Origin: Maribellus sediminis
GTDB taxonomy: Bacteria; Bacteroidota; Bacteroidia; Bacteroidales; Prolixibacteraceae
Direction: 5' to 3'
DNA: 64,000 nt
Assembly: GCF_011799805.1 (NCBI RefSeq)
Contig: NZ_WXUB01000001.1
Span: 1,364,001-1,428,000 of the forward strand
The position numbers and the translations under genes are program-made. The notes beneath the pieces were generated by a model. That model did no database searches. It was not told where the DNA came from and saw nothing but the letters and a program-made list of their open reading frames with translations. This document shows, piece after piece, positions 32,049 to 41,817 of the stretch; within the stretch, counting starts at the first letter, position 1; each line of letters opens with the position of its first letter.

Positions 32049-33514
32049 GACCCTTACAAACATTAGCATACATTTTGGGCGTTTTTCTGCTGCTATCGGG
32101 GGTGATGCTGATCACGCCAAAGAACGGTGTAGAAATTGGCGGCTTTACTTTTCATATGCCAACGCTAAAGGAAATGCTGGTGAACGATAAGGTGGAATAC
32201 GCCGATCTTTCTGATATCATTAATCAACAGTTTGAAATCGATTCGCTGGTGGAGTTCGAGGTGGACACCCTGATGGGCGATACTCTGGTTGAAGTGATTC
32301 ACCGTGCCAATTACGATACGCTGGTACAACGCATCCAAAAGCTGGAGATGAACCGGCTTGGGCGCGAGAACCTCGAAAAATTCTTTTATCATTTGCAACA
32401 CGATTCGCTAACCCGGATCATGCATTATGGCGACAGCCAGATTGAAGGTGACCGGATCACTTCTTTTGTAAGAAACAAACTGCAGGTGCGTTTTGGCGGA
32501 ACCGGAGTGGGTTTGCGCCCGGCACTTCAACCTTACGATTACGTATTTAGTGCCAACCAGTTTAACTCTGAAAACTGGAAACGCTACCCGATTTACGGTG
32601 CGGTGGATTCGACCATTACCCACAGCAGGTACGGCGTAATGGGGGCTTTTTCGCGCTATGCTCCGTTAGTGCCGGATTCGGTACCATTTACAGATTCTAC
32701 TTTTTATGAAGCTGAAATGACTGTTTCGAAATCGGATATATCCTACCGAAAAACACGCGAATACGATTACATGCGCCTGTTCTATGGAAATACAAGACGT
32801 CCGGTTAAAACGGTGGTCATTGCCCGGGGAGATACGGTGTTGACTGATTCGCTTCAGGCTGATATTGATTATGCGGTGCTGGAATGTGCTTTGCCCGATT
32901 CCACCGAAAGTGTAACCATCAAATTCACGGGTTACGATGGTCCCGATGTTTACGGAATAGAACTGGCATCACAAAGCGGTGTGATCATGGATAACATTGC
33001 CTTGCGTGGAAGTTCGGGCACCATTTTCACAAAAGCCGATTACGAGCATAGCCTGAAAATGTACAACGATTTACATCCTTCACTTTTCATCCTGCAATTT
33101 GGCGGAAATGTGGTGCCGTACATACAGAGCAGTAAAGCCATAAAACGCTACGGCCGCTATTTTGGCAGTCAGATAAAACGCATAAAGGAACTGTGTCCGG
33201 AGGCTGCGATTCTGGTGATTGGCCCAAGTGATATGTCTACCAAGGAGAAGGACAAATATGTGACTTACGCTCACCTGCCTGAACTGGTGGCAACATTGCG
33301 CGAAGTTACCGTTACCAGTGGCTGTGCCTACTGGGATATGTATACGGCAATGGGAGGTTACAACAGCATGCCCTCGTGGGTGAATGCCGATCCTGAACTG
33401 GCACGTCCCGATTATGTGCACTTTTCGGCAAAAGGTGCCCGCCTGGTCGCCAATATGTTCTACAATTCACTGATGTTCGAGTACAATAACTATTTGGAGG
33501 AGGCCAGGAAATGA
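32045..33514 (+). CDS. SGNH/GDSL hydrolase-like protein, first of pair
   Basis: A 489-residue protein with an N-terminal membrane or signal segment (LAYILGVFLLLSGVMLIT). The block I motif is HYGDSQIEGDR with Ser131 as predicted nucleophile; block V is DYVHFSAKG with Asp456 and His459. The usual block III (GxND) appears as FGGNVVP. This resembles SGNH acetylesterases or acetyltransferases such as AlgX/AlgJ and PatB that work on surface glycans. It starts inside the stop of the LysM gene and its stop overlaps the next start, so all are one translation unit. Confidence 0.83.
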   Translation: MRPLQTLAYILGVFLLLSGVMLITPKNGVEIGGFTFHMPTLKEMLVNDKVEYADLSDIINQQFEIDSLVEFEVDTLMGDTLVEVIHRANYDTLVQRIQKLEMNRLGRENLEKFFYHLQHDSLTRIMHYGDSQIEGDRITSFVRNKLQVRFGGTGVGLRPALQPYDYVFSANQFNSENWKRYPIYGAVDSTITHSRYGVMGAFSRYAPLVPDSVPFTDSTFYEAEMTVSKSDISYRKTREYDYMRLFYGNTRRPVKTVVIARGDTVLTDSLQADIDYAVLECALPDSTESVTIKFTGYDGPDVYGIELASQSGVIMDNIALRGSSGTIFTKADYEHSLKMYNDLHPSLFILQFGGNVVPYIQSSKAIKRYGRYFGSQIKRIKELCPEAAILVIGPSDMSTKEKDKYVTYAHLPELVATLREVTVTSGCAYWDMYTAMGGYNSMPSWVNADPELARPDYVHFSAKGARLVANMFYNSLMFEYNNYLEEARK

Positions 33515-34977
33515 GGGGAAGTGGGAGTTTAGAGTTCAGAGCCTGTTCGGCTTATGTTTGTAGACGGATTCAGGGCTTATTCAATCTTGTAGCCCAGTCT
33601 CCACACAATCTCTTTTCAATCTCTATCAATCTTCATCAATCCGTAAAAGCCCGAAGCTCGTGGCTCGCAACCAGAAACTTGCCGCTAATTGTTCTTGGCA
33701 TTTTCATGCTGCTATCTGGAGCTAGTTTTGCTCAGGAAGAAGCCTACCTCTATCATATAAATCCATACAACTTTATTCGGTACGATCTCAATCAGATGCA
33801 CTATCCCGGTGGCAGGGAAAACATTGACCGCTTTCAGAATAAGCTTGAAAAACTGATGACGACCGGGGAAGGCCGCATGAATATTGTACACATTGGCGGA
33901 TCGCACATTCAGGCAGGATCGTTTTCGGGGCAAATGCGCACCCGTTTTCAGCAAATGAACGGCGACATGAATGCCGGCTGGGGATTTATGTTTCCTTACC
34001 GGATTTCGAGAACCAATTCGCCTTTTGGCTATTACATCCGTTACAACGGAAGCTGGAGAAGTTTCAGAAATGTAGAAAGCAAAAAAAGCGGAACCCTTGG
34101 AGTGGGAGGGATTTCGGCTACAACCGCTTCGCCAAAAGCTGAGCTAACCATTTTGCTCGAGAAGGAAAATGTACTGGATTACAGTTTTAATCAACTTCGG
34201 ATCTACTATCAAAATAAGGCTGATAATTATTCGGTTTCGGTTGATAGCGCTTTGATTTCGAAATCAACAAAAACCGATGATTACATCGACTTCACACTGA
34301 ATGAATTTGTCGACAGTTTGAAAATAACACTAACCAAAGATCCGGGTAAAGCCGGTGAGTTTACGCTGTTTGGGATGACTACTGAAAAAGCTACGAACGG
34401 TATCATGTACCACAGCATCGGGGTGAACGGGGCGCATGTTCCGGCTTATTTGCGTTGCCAGCTTTTTAGCGAGCAGCTGGCCGAAATGCAGCCTGATATG
34501 GTTATTCTGGGAATCGGGATTAATGATGCGTACGGCCGGCGTTTTTCCGAAAGCCGCTTCGAAAGCAACTATGCACAGCTGATTGCCGAAATAAAACAGG
34601 CAGCTCCCGAAGCGCTGATTGTTTTTACCACCAACAACGACAGTTACCTGTACCGAAGATATGTGAACAAGAACGGTGAGAAAGTGCGCGATAGCATGTT
34701 TCGTATGGCCGAACAATACAAGGCTGGTGTGTGGGACATGTTTGAAGTAATGGGTGGTTTGAACTCGATTGTACTGTGGCAGAAAAATCAGCTGGCACAA
34801 AGCGATAAAATTCATTTTACCCGCGAAGGTTATTTACTTATTGCCGACCTGTTTTTTACCGCTTTTATGCAGGATTTTGAAAAACAACTTCAAACCAAAC
34901 ATAAGCTTGCAGAAGATGCGGCGCAACCGGAAAGGAATGATCTTTCAAAACCTTCGGACACAAATAACGGAGAATAA
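33511..34977 (+). CDS. SGNH/GDSL hydrolase-like protein, second of pair
   Basis: The SGNH domain begins after residue 80: HIGGSHIQAG with Ser131, GIGINDAYG as block III, and SDKIHFTREG with Asp432 and His435, so all four blocks are present. The ATG at 33511 overlaps the upstream stop, but residues 1-50 look like translated intergenic sequence. A TTG at 33679 (before LPLIVLGIFMLLSGASFAQ) would give a normal signal peptide and may be the real start. With its partner and the MBOAT protein it probably transfers or removes acyl groups on an exported polymer. It ends 22 bases before the MBOAT gene. Confidence 0.82.
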   Translation: MRGSGSLEFRACSAYVCRRIQGLFNLVAQSPHNLFSISINLHQSVKARSSWLATRNLPLIVLGIFMLLSGASFAQEEAYLYHINPYNFIRYDLNQMHYPGGRENIDRFQNKLEKLMTTGEGRMNIVHIGGSHIQAGSFSGQMRTRFQQMNGDMNAGWGFMFPYRISRTNSPFGYYIRYNGSWRSFRNVESKKSGTLGVGGISATTASPKAELTILLEKENVLDYSFNQLRIYYQNKADNYSVSVDSALISKSTKTDDYIDFTLNEFVDSLKITLTKDPGKAGEFTLFGMTTEKATNGIMYHSIGVNGAHVPAYLRCQLFSEQLAEMQPDMVILGIGINDAYGRRFSESRFESNYAQLIAEIKQAAPEALIVFTTNNDSYLYRRYVNKNGEKVRDSMFRMAEQYKAGVWDMFEVMGGLNSIVLWQKNQLAQSDKIHFTREGYLLIADLFFTAFMQDFEKQLQTKHKLAEDAAQPERNDLSKPSDTNNGE

Positions 34978-34999
34978 CAAATTAGAAAACCGCTAAAAC

Positions 35000-36688
35000 T
35001 TGGACTTACTTCAACAAATAGATTTTTCGGAACTGGCAAGAAATATTTTCTTCTACGATAAAAGCGCACCCCTGATTTTTACGCGTTTTTTCTTTTGGGC
35101 TTTTTTTGCCATTGTATTGTTGGGGTACTCGCTTGTTTACAAGAATAAAAACCGAAGCATCAGGGCAGGATACCTGTTTATGGCAAGTTTGTTTTTCTAT
35201 TATAAATCGAGCGGATTTTTCTTTTTTATTCTGCTCTTTAGTACACTCACCGATTTTTTTATTGGAAAATGGATTTACAATTCGAAAAACGAATTGTTAC
35301 GAAAAACGTTGATCGCTACCAGTGTGGTTGTCAACCTGGGATTGCTGGCCTATTTTAAGTATGCCTATTTCTTTGTCGACAGCGTTAACCTGATGTTCGG
35401 CACCGATGTTCATGTGATCAATCACCTGGCGCTTTGGGCGAATGAAGCCACCGGAACGCATTTTAATGTGAACCAGATTCTGCTGCCTGTAGGTATTTCG
35501 TTTTTTACTTTTCAAACCATCAGTTATTCGGTCGACGTTTATCGCGGCGAGACGAAACCGGTGAATAACCTTATTGATTTTGGGTTTTATGTCTCGTTTT
35601 TTCCGCAGCTGGTGGCAGGACCAATCGTTCGTGCTTCGGGCTTTATAAAACAGATTTACGAGGATTACCACCTTACGCGTCCGGAGTTTGGATGGGCACT
35701 ATTTATGATCTTAAAAGGACTAATAAAAAAGATATTTATCGGCGACTACATTGCCATTAATTTTGTCGACCGTGTGTTTTCCGATCCGCTGCATTATTCA
35801 GGCTTCGAAAACCTGATGGCACTGTTTGGCTATTCGCTGCAGGTGTATGTCGATTTTTCGGGCTATACCGATATTGCCATCGGCGTTGCCCTGTTAATGG
35901 GCTATCGTTTGCCGCAAAATTTTAATTCGCCTTACAAAGCCAAAAACGTGGGCGAATTCTGGAAACGCTGGCATATGTCGCTGTCGTCGTGGTTGAAGGA
36001 TTATTTGTACATCCCGATTGGCGGAAACCGCGAAGGTTCGGTATTTAGTTACATCAGTTTGGGTGTAATCCTGGCCATCATTGTTTTGTTGGCAGGCAAA
36101 CTCATTCTGGTCCCTATTTTTGCAGCTCTGGTACTTGTTTTTGGCTTACTCGCCCGGTTCTCCTCAAAAATCAGGCGTAGTATCGATACCAACATCAACC
36201 TGATGCTGACCATGTTGCTGGGCGGATTGTGGCACGGTGCTTCGTGGCAGTTCATCATCTGGGGCGGATTAAACGGAATTGGTCTGGTTGTTTATAAATT
36301 CTGGCGAAAAATCAGTCCGTGGGAGAACAGAAGCAATATCCTGGTAAACGTTTGGAAGATCGCCATTACCTTCACTTTCATCACTTTTACGCGTGTGTTT
36401 TTCCGTTCCGAATCAATGGATGTAGTGAACGGAATGCTACACCAGATCGGTACCAACCTCGATCTTACCCTTATTCCGAAAGTTTTGGTAGCCTATAAAC
36501 TGGTGTTTCTGGTGATGTTGTTCGGATTTGTAATCCACTGGCTCAGTCAGAAATGGAAAGACCGGATCATGAACTGGTTCATCGATTCGCCAATCTGGAT
36601 GCAAGCTGTTGTTGCCGCAGTTACGGTGGTCATCGTTTACCAATCCATTTCGTCGGACATGCAACCTTTTATTTACTTCCAGTTCTAA
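35000..36688 (+). CDS. MBOAT family membrane-bound O-acyltransferase
   Basis: The 562-residue polytopic protein begins with TTG and has about eleven hydrophobic segments. The MBOAT signature LLGGLWHGASWQFIIWGGLNG holds the conserved His412, and GEFWKRWHMSLSSWLKDYLYIPIGGNR is the other family hallmark, as in AlgI, DltB and PatA. Such proteins pass acetyl groups across the inner membrane to a periplasmic partner, here probably the two SGNH proteins encoded upstream. The polymer acetylated could be an exopolysaccharide, capsule or peptidoglycan. It ends six bases before the convergent barrel gene. Confidence 0.92.
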   Translation: MDLLQQIDFSELARNIFFYDKSAPLIFTRFFFWAFFAIVLLGYSLVYKNKNRSIRAGYLFMASLFFYYKSSGFFFFILLFSTLTDFFIGKWIYNSKNELLRKTLIATSVVVNLGLLAYFKYAYFFVDSVNLMFGTDVHVINHLALWANEATGTHFNVNQILLPVGISFFTFQTISYSVDVYRGETKPVNNLIDFGFYVSFFPQLVAGPIVRASGFIKQIYEDYHLTRPEFGWALFMILKGLIKKIFIGDYIAINFVDRVFSDPLHYSGFENLMALFGYSLQVYVDFSGYTDIAIGVALLMGYRLPQNFNSPYKAKNVGEFWKRWHMSLSSWLKDYLYIPIGGNREGSVFSYISLGVILAIIVLLAGKLILVPIFAALVLVFGLLARFSSKIRRSIDTNINLMLTMLLGGLWHGASWQFIIWGGLNGIGLVVYKFWRKISPWENRSNILVNVWKIAITFTFITFTRVFFRSESMDVVNGMLHQIGTNLDLTLIPKVLVAYKLVFLVMLFGFVIHWLSQKWKDRIMNWFIDSPIWMQAVVAAVTVVIVYQSISSDMQPFIYFQF

Positions 36689-36694
36689 TGCTAG

Positions 36695-38536
36695 CTACTC
36701 AAATGGTTTTGGGTAGGGTTGCACCGGTTCAAACGACATAAATCTACTTTTCGACTGTTCGTCGAGCACTACGCCAACAAAGCTCATGTCGCTGGGGTGG
36801 AAGGGGTAAAACGCCAGCCTGAAACGGAAGGTCTCAAAAACAAGGTTTTCGTTGTGAAGCCTTATTCCCACTCCGAGTCCGGAATAATAATTCTGAGTGA
36901 AGATCAGTTTGTTGCTTTCTCCAATGATTCCAAGATCGGCGAATCCAAAGAGTGCCATATTAAACTTGTAGAATTGGCGGGGCAGAAAAACAACGTGTTC
37001 AAACTTGGCAGAAAACCGTTGTTGCCCAATTGCCGTTCGGCTGTTAAACCCGCGAATATGATCGAAGCGTCTCAATGTAAGGTATTCCAGATCGTAGCGT
37101 TCAATGCCAAGTGTATAACTCAGATTAATAAACGAACGTACCTGTTTACTTCCTGCTGAAACCAGTTTTGTAATGAACTCGAGCTCACCGTTGATCTGTC
37201 CCTGTTCAAAATTCCCCTTATTGAAGTAGCCTCCAATTCCGGTGGACATAAACACGTAACCTGTACGGCTTAAGAGAAGATTACCGTTAGAGGTTTCGAA
37301 TTGAAAAAAATGCCGGTCGCCAAATTCGTTGGCATCGTAACCGTAAAGCAGTTCGTGTTTGTAGCCTTCCGGAATATCCTCGGTGATGCCATAACTGTAG
37401 ATCAACTGGTCCTGAACGTAGCGGCGTTGTGTGAGGTTGATACCGGCCATATACATGGAGCGGTTGGCGAAAAGATGCTCGTTGCCCGGTTCTATTTTCG
37501 GTTTCTCAAAAAAGCTAACGTTGTGAAAGGATGCTGTTAAGGTTAGCTGTGTCAGGTTTTCGTTATTGGTATTCAGGTTAAAACTGTGGCCGGCCCATAA
37601 GTTATAGTATGATTCGTTTAAGGGTTCCTCAAATTTTATGGGATCGTCGTTGGTTATTCGCTCGGTTCTGAACAATCGGTTCACACTCAGCCCGTAACCC
37701 CATTTTATTTCTTCGGTAATAAAGGGCTTTTCCAGGTTGTAAATAAAGCCTTCGTCTCTGAAAGTGTTCAGGTAGCCCAGTTCCATATCGAGGAAACGGC
37801 CGCCAATGTTGTTTATCTTGTAATAGGTTTCAATGCCCAGGTAAGGCTCCTGGTTCAGGTGACCCACAAATTTTACCGAAAACTCGTGGCCTATACCGAA
37901 GATATTTTTGTTATACAGCCTGATATCGCCCGAACTTGTGCCGTTAACCCCGCCCGATGCACCAAACGAAAACCGGTCTTTTGTAAGTACCTTCACATTT
38001 GCGAACGCGGAGTAAATGCTGTCCTGTTCGATTACAAATTTTACATCTTTCAGGTAAGGCAGTTTACGTATCAAGCGTTCGTTCTCGTACATCAGCTCCG
38101 GATCGATGATGTCGCCAATTTTAAAAAGCAGTTGCTTTTCAATGGTTTTCAGGTTCGATTTGGTATGAATGGTATTGGCAAAGCGTTCAGCCCAGTTATC
38201 GACTTTTTTATCGGGGTTGGTAAATGATGGTCCGAAAACTTCGAGTGCCTCAATTTCTATTTTTGCAATCACCATTCCCTCATATTGGTTGAAATAGTCG
38301 AGCGCAAGCGCCTTTTTATCTACATATGGGCGGGGTGGCGAAATCAGAACGTCGTAAAGCCAACCGGTGAATTTATTTCGGTTGGCCCGGTTGGCAAGGC
38401 TATCGTAAAATTCGTCTTGTCGCTGAAATTTGATCATGGAAGCAGAATCGGGCAAAACGACCTGTGCTACGGCAGGTGATCCCATAACAGACCTAACTAT
38501 TGCCAGCAAAAGAAATATGTACCACCGTCTTATCAT
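36695..38536 (-). CDS. BamA/Omp85-like outer membrane protein with POTRA region
   Basis: A 613-residue protein with a signal peptide (MIRRWYIFLLLAIVRSVMG). Residues about 90-220 look POTRA-like (ELMYENERLIRKLPYLKDVKFVIE), and the rest forms a long amphipathic beta barrel ending FVGVVLDEQSKSRFMSFEPV. It carries short IRGFNSRTAIGQ-like segments that match the RGF loop found in Omp85 proteins. It is likely an outer membrane assembly or translocation factor (surface antigen family) rather than the main BamA, since it has at most two POTRA units. It is transcribed towards the MBOAT gene. Confidence 0.8.
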   Translation of the reverse strand: MIRRWYIFLLLAIVRSVMGSPAVAQVVLPDSASMIKFQRQDEFYDSLANRANRNKFTGWLYDVLISPPRPYVDKKALALDYFNQYEGMVIAKIEIEALEVFGPSFTNPDKKVDNWAERFANTIHTKSNLKTIEKQLLFKIGDIIDPELMYENERLIRKLPYLKDVKFVIEQDSIYSAFANVKVLTKDRFSFGASGGVNGTSSGDIRLYNKNIFGIGHEFSVKFVGHLNQEPYLGIETYYKINNIGGRFLDMELGYLNTFRDEGFIYNLEKPFITEEIKWGYGLSVNRLFRTERITNDDPIKFEEPLNESYYNLWAGHSFNLNTNNENLTQLTLTASFHNVSFFEKPKIEPGNEHLFANRSMYMAGINLTQRRYVQDQLIYSYGITEDIPEGYKHELLYGYDANEFGDRHFFQFETSNGNLLLSRTGYVFMSTGIGGYFNKGNFEQGQINGELEFITKLVSAGSKQVRSFINLSYTLGIERYDLEYLTLRRFDHIRGFNSRTAIGQQRFSAKFEHVVFLPRQFYKFNMALFGFADLGIIGESNKLIFTQNYYSGLGVGIRLHNENLVFETFRFRLAFYPFHPSDMSFVGVVLDEQSKSRFMSFEPVQPYPKPFE

Positions 38537-38661
38537 GTTCTACTTCTACCCAATTTCCTGCTTCTTCAACAACTGTTTTCAAGGTCTATCGAAAATTAGC
38601 CAATTTTATGTGATTCGTTATTAATTGCCGTTAAATTTCGTTAAACAGGTGTTGATTTCAA

Positions 38662-38696
38662 AAAAAAACCATCTGCTAAATGCAAATGGTTTTTAT
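38662..38696 (-). terminator. Terminator after the first sulfatase gene
   Basis: AAAAACCAT/ATGGTTTTT arms with an inner TGC/GCA pair and a TAAAT loop. On the minus strand the stem is followed by a long T run, 21 bases after the sulfatase stop codon. Confidence 0.8.
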
Positions 38697-38716
38697 CATC
38701 GTCTTGTACTTAATTT

Positions 38717-40300
38717 CTATTTATTTCGGTGTTCCAGAAAGGCATTCAGGAATTTCTGATCGTTCTCATCGCTGTCGCCGTAGGAGGCACGTAGCTCGAC
38801 CAGTCTTTTATGCAGATCTTCCCTGATGTCTGTGTAGACCGGATCGTCGTATACATTATTCATTTCATGCGGATCGGTTTCCAGATCGTACAGTTCCCAT
38901 TCATCAACATCGTAATAAAAATGAATGAGTTTGTAACGTTCAGTTGCGATCCCGTAATGGCGTTTTACCATGTGCTCGGCCGGATATTCATAATAGGTAT
39001 AATACACCGCATCGCGCCACTCGCTTGTTTTGCCACTAACCAGATCACGGAACGAAATACCCTGCATTTCTTTGGGGATTTCAATGCCTGCATAATCAAG
39101 AAAAGTTGGAGCAAAGTCGAGGTTCTGTACCAGTTTATCGATTTTTGTTCCGGCTTTAATTTCTTTAGGAAATCGCACCAGCAGCGGTGTGCGGAACGAT
39201 TCTTCGTACATGAAACGTTTGTCGAACCAGCCGTGTTCGCCTAAATAAAAACCCTGGTCCGAAGTATAAACCACAATGGTATTTTCAGCAAGTCCGGCTT
39301 CTTCGAGGTAATCGAGTACCTCGCCAACACCGTCGTCAACCGATTTTATGGTACGCAGGTAGTCTTTAATGTATCGGTTGAATTTCCATTTGGCCAATTC
39401 TTCACCTTCTAATTTAGCGGCACGAAAGGCATCGTTTTTTGGCGTGTAGGCGGCCAGCCAGTCGGCGCGTTGTTTTTCAGTAAAACGATCGAGTTGTTTT
39501 TCAAATCCGGTAGGATTTCCGTCAGGATCAGTTATCAGTTTAAAATCGTGCCCCCAGCGTGCATCACCGTCAATTTTCATTTCCTGCGTTTTTGCCGCAG
39601 TGCCCCGGTTGCTGTAATCGTCGAAATAGTTTACCGGAGGTTCAAAAGTTATATCATCATATAAAGTAAGGTATTCAGGTGCTGGTTTCCAGTTACGGTG
39701 TGGTGCTTTCTGATGATATAAGGCGCAAAAAGGTTTGTTCGGATCTCTTTTGTTTTTTAACCAGTCGAGCATGCGTTCGGTCACAATATCGGTACAATAG
39801 CCTTCAATCCGTTCCCATTTTCCACTTCCGTTCAGCATGAACTCAGGATTGTAGTAACTTCCCTGTCCGCGCAATACCATCGAATAATCAAATCCCTGAG
39901 GAGCACCATCGAGGTGTATTTTTCCGATCATCGCCGTTTCGTATCCGTTGGCCTGCATCAGCTTCGGGAAATTGTCCTGATCCCAGTTAAAAGGTTGCAG
40001 GTTGTCGACTTTCCCGTTTATAAAACTGTGTTTACCGGTGAGCAATACTGCACGGCTTGGTGCGCATATTGAGTTGGTAACACAGGCACGGTTAAAAATT
40101 GCTCCTTCCTCGGCAATACGGTCGATGTTGGGTGTTTTATTGAGTCCGTAACCATAAGCGCTGATTGCCTGGTAGGCATGGTCGTCGCTCATTATAAACA
40201 GGATGTTTGGTCGTTGGGGAGTTTTTTCAACGTTGCCACTACACCCGAACAGGATAGCACCGAATGACAACAGGAGAACAAAAAGGCTCAAATTCTTCAT
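38717..40300 (-). CDS. Sulfatase (FGly-type, S1 family) lipoprotein
   Basis: A 527-residue sulfatase with lipoprotein signal (ILFGCSG, Cys20). The N-terminal NILFIMSDDHAY contributes metal ligands, and the activation motif CAPSR (Cys79) is the site of conversion to formylglycine in anaerobic or aerobic maturation. It is followed by AVLLTGKHSF; later HQKAPHRNW and YTSDQGFYLGEHGW are S1 hallmarks. It acts in the periplasm or on the cell surface to remove sulfate esters from a glycan. It diverges from the ROK-SusCD genes, so it likely belongs to the same locus. The ATG at 40300 gives the signal peptide. Confidence 0.92.
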   Translation of the reverse strand: MKNLSLFVLLLSFGAILFGCSGNVEKTPQRPNILFIMSDDHAYQAISAYGYGLNKTPNIDRIAEEGAIFNRACVTNSICAPSRAVLLTGKHSFINGKVDNLQPFNWDQDNFPKLMQANGYETAMIGKIHLDGAPQGFDYSMVLRGQGSYYNPEFMLNGSGKWERIEGYCTDIVTERMLDWLKNKRDPNKPFCALYHQKAPHRNWKPAPEYLTLYDDITFEPPVNYFDDYSNRGTAAKTQEMKIDGDARWGHDFKLITDPDGNPTGFEKQLDRFTEKQRADWLAAYTPKNDAFRAAKLEGEELAKWKFNRYIKDYLRTIKSVDDGVGEVLDYLEEAGLAENTIVVYTSDQGFYLGEHGWFDKRFMYEESFRTPLLVRFPKEIKAGTKIDKLVQNLDFAPTFLDYAGIEIPKEMQGISFRDLVSGKTSEWRDAVYYTYYEYPAEHMVKRHYGIATERYKLIHFYYDVDEWELYDLETDPHEMNNVYDDPVYTDIREDLHKRLVELRASYGDSDENDQKFLNAFLEHRNK

Positions 40301-40561
40301 TATTGTAGTTGTTTTAGATTTCTTCAGCCGTGCAATTTTACCCAAAAAAAACAGAACTTAAAAAAGTTAACCACGATCTGGATATTGTTGCTTACACAGT
40401 AAATTTGATTTCACTGCATATTTAAGACTTTTTTGTTTTGCGATAAGTTATTAATGAAATTTAGCTTGACAAAAATCTTATTAAAATATTTAAAAAAGAT
40501 TTGGATTAGTGTTAAATCTTTCCGTAACTTGCACCGGTTACTAACTTAACTATTTAGTCTT

Positions 40562-41788
40562 ATGATTCTCATCCAGGAAATTGAGCATGTAGAATTGACC
40601 GGTAACGTTTTAAAGAATTATCGGAGAAAGAAAAAGATTCTTGATCTGCTCTATCATAAGGAAACCCTTTCGGCAACTGAATTAAGTAAGAAAATCGGAG
40701 TAAGTGTACCTACCTCAATTTCGCTACTAAAGGAATTAAGCGAAGACGAGTTGGTTGAAGTTCGTGGTACAGGTCCATCGAAAGGTGGTAGAAGACCGGC
40801 TGTATTTGGTTTAAAAAGCGATTCCATTTTTGTGGTTTCTTGTGAGCTTGGCCGATATACCGGAAAAGTTGGCATTTTCGATGCACATAACCAGTTAGTT
40901 GCACCTATCGTAAAATTCAAGACCAGTATCGACGACGACGAACTTATTGATAAGATCTACAACGAAGTTGCCAGTATTGTACGTGCAAAACGAATTAATC
41001 CGAAGCGGATATACGGTGTAGGAATTGCTATGCCTGGTTTGGTTGACGAAAAAGAAGGATATAACCATACCATAAAAAAGGAAGAGTTACGCAATGTAGC
41101 CAAACGCATGCGTACAAAGTTCAATAAGCTGGTTTATGTAAATAACGATGCCCGAATGCAAGCATATGGAGAATTTATTTTTGGAGCTGCAAAAGGACAT
41201 AAGAATGCACTCATTCTTAACTGGAACTGGGGACTTGGATTGGGAATGATCCTGGACGGTAAGATCTACAGCGGGGCAGCCGGTTTTGCCGGTGAGTTTT
41301 CTCATATAAAATTTATCGACGACGGTGAATTATGTATCTGCGGTAAAAGAGGCTGTTTAGAAACTGTTTCTTCAGCTTACGTCATAATTCGTCGTGCGCA
41401 GGAAGCAGTGAAAGCGAACACGGTTTCGCAACTAACCGCAAAATTCAAGGGGCGTGAATCTGAAATTACCGTTGAAGATATTATTCAGGCAGCCCGTCTG
41501 GGCGACGAATGCTCCATAAATCTGCTTGGTGAAGTAGGTGCCGCAGTTGGAAAGGCACTGGCAAATGCCATTCAGCTTTTAAATCCCGATGTAATAGTAC
41601 TCGGAGGCGTCGTTTCTGCGGCCAAACAATATGTGCTGAATCCTATTCAGCAATCGATTCACACGCATAGTCTGGAACAAATTTCGGGCGATGTACAACT
41701 TCTTATTTCTGAAAGCTGGGAACAAGCCGGACTTCTGGGGACGACGGCCATGTTATTTCAGAAGCTATTTAGTAATATGTATAATTAA
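40562..41788 (+). CDS. ROK family transcriptional regulator (NagC/Mlc-like)
   Basis: The 408-residue protein has a winged helix-turn-helix (about 25-80; ATELSKKIGVSVPTSISLLKELSEDELVE) followed by a ROK domain with VGIAMPGLVDEKEG, NWNWGLGLGMILDG and the zinc motif CICGKRGCLE (Cys258, Cys260, Cys265). Such proteins repress or activate sugar uptake genes in response to a free or phosphorylated sugar. It is 29 bases upstream of the SusC gene in the same direction, so it probably controls its own operon. This differs from the more common hybrid two-component or sigma/anti-sigma control of Bacteroidota glycan loci. Confidence 0.9.
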   Translation: MILIQEIEHVELTGNVLKNYRRKKKILDLLYHKETLSATELSKKIGVSVPTSISLLKELSEDELVEVRGTGPSKGGRRPAVFGLKSDSIFVVSCELGRYTGKVGIFDAHNQLVAPIVKFKTSIDDDELIDKIYNEVASIVRAKRINPKRIYGVGIAMPGLVDEKEGYNHTIKKEELRNVAKRMRTKFNKLVYVNNDARMQAYGEFIFGAAKGHKNALILNWNWGLGLGMILDGKIYSGAAGFAGEFSHIKFIDDGELCICGKRGCLETVSSAYVIIRRAQEAVKANTVSQLTAKFKGRESEITVEDIIQAARLGDECSINLLGEVGAAVGKALANAIQLLNPDVIVLGGVVSAAKQYVLNPIQQSIHTHSLEQISGDVQLLISESWEQAGLLGTTAMLFQKLFSNMYN

Positions 41789-41817
41789 TCTAGTTCAAAT
41801 CGTTTAAATTAAAATCT

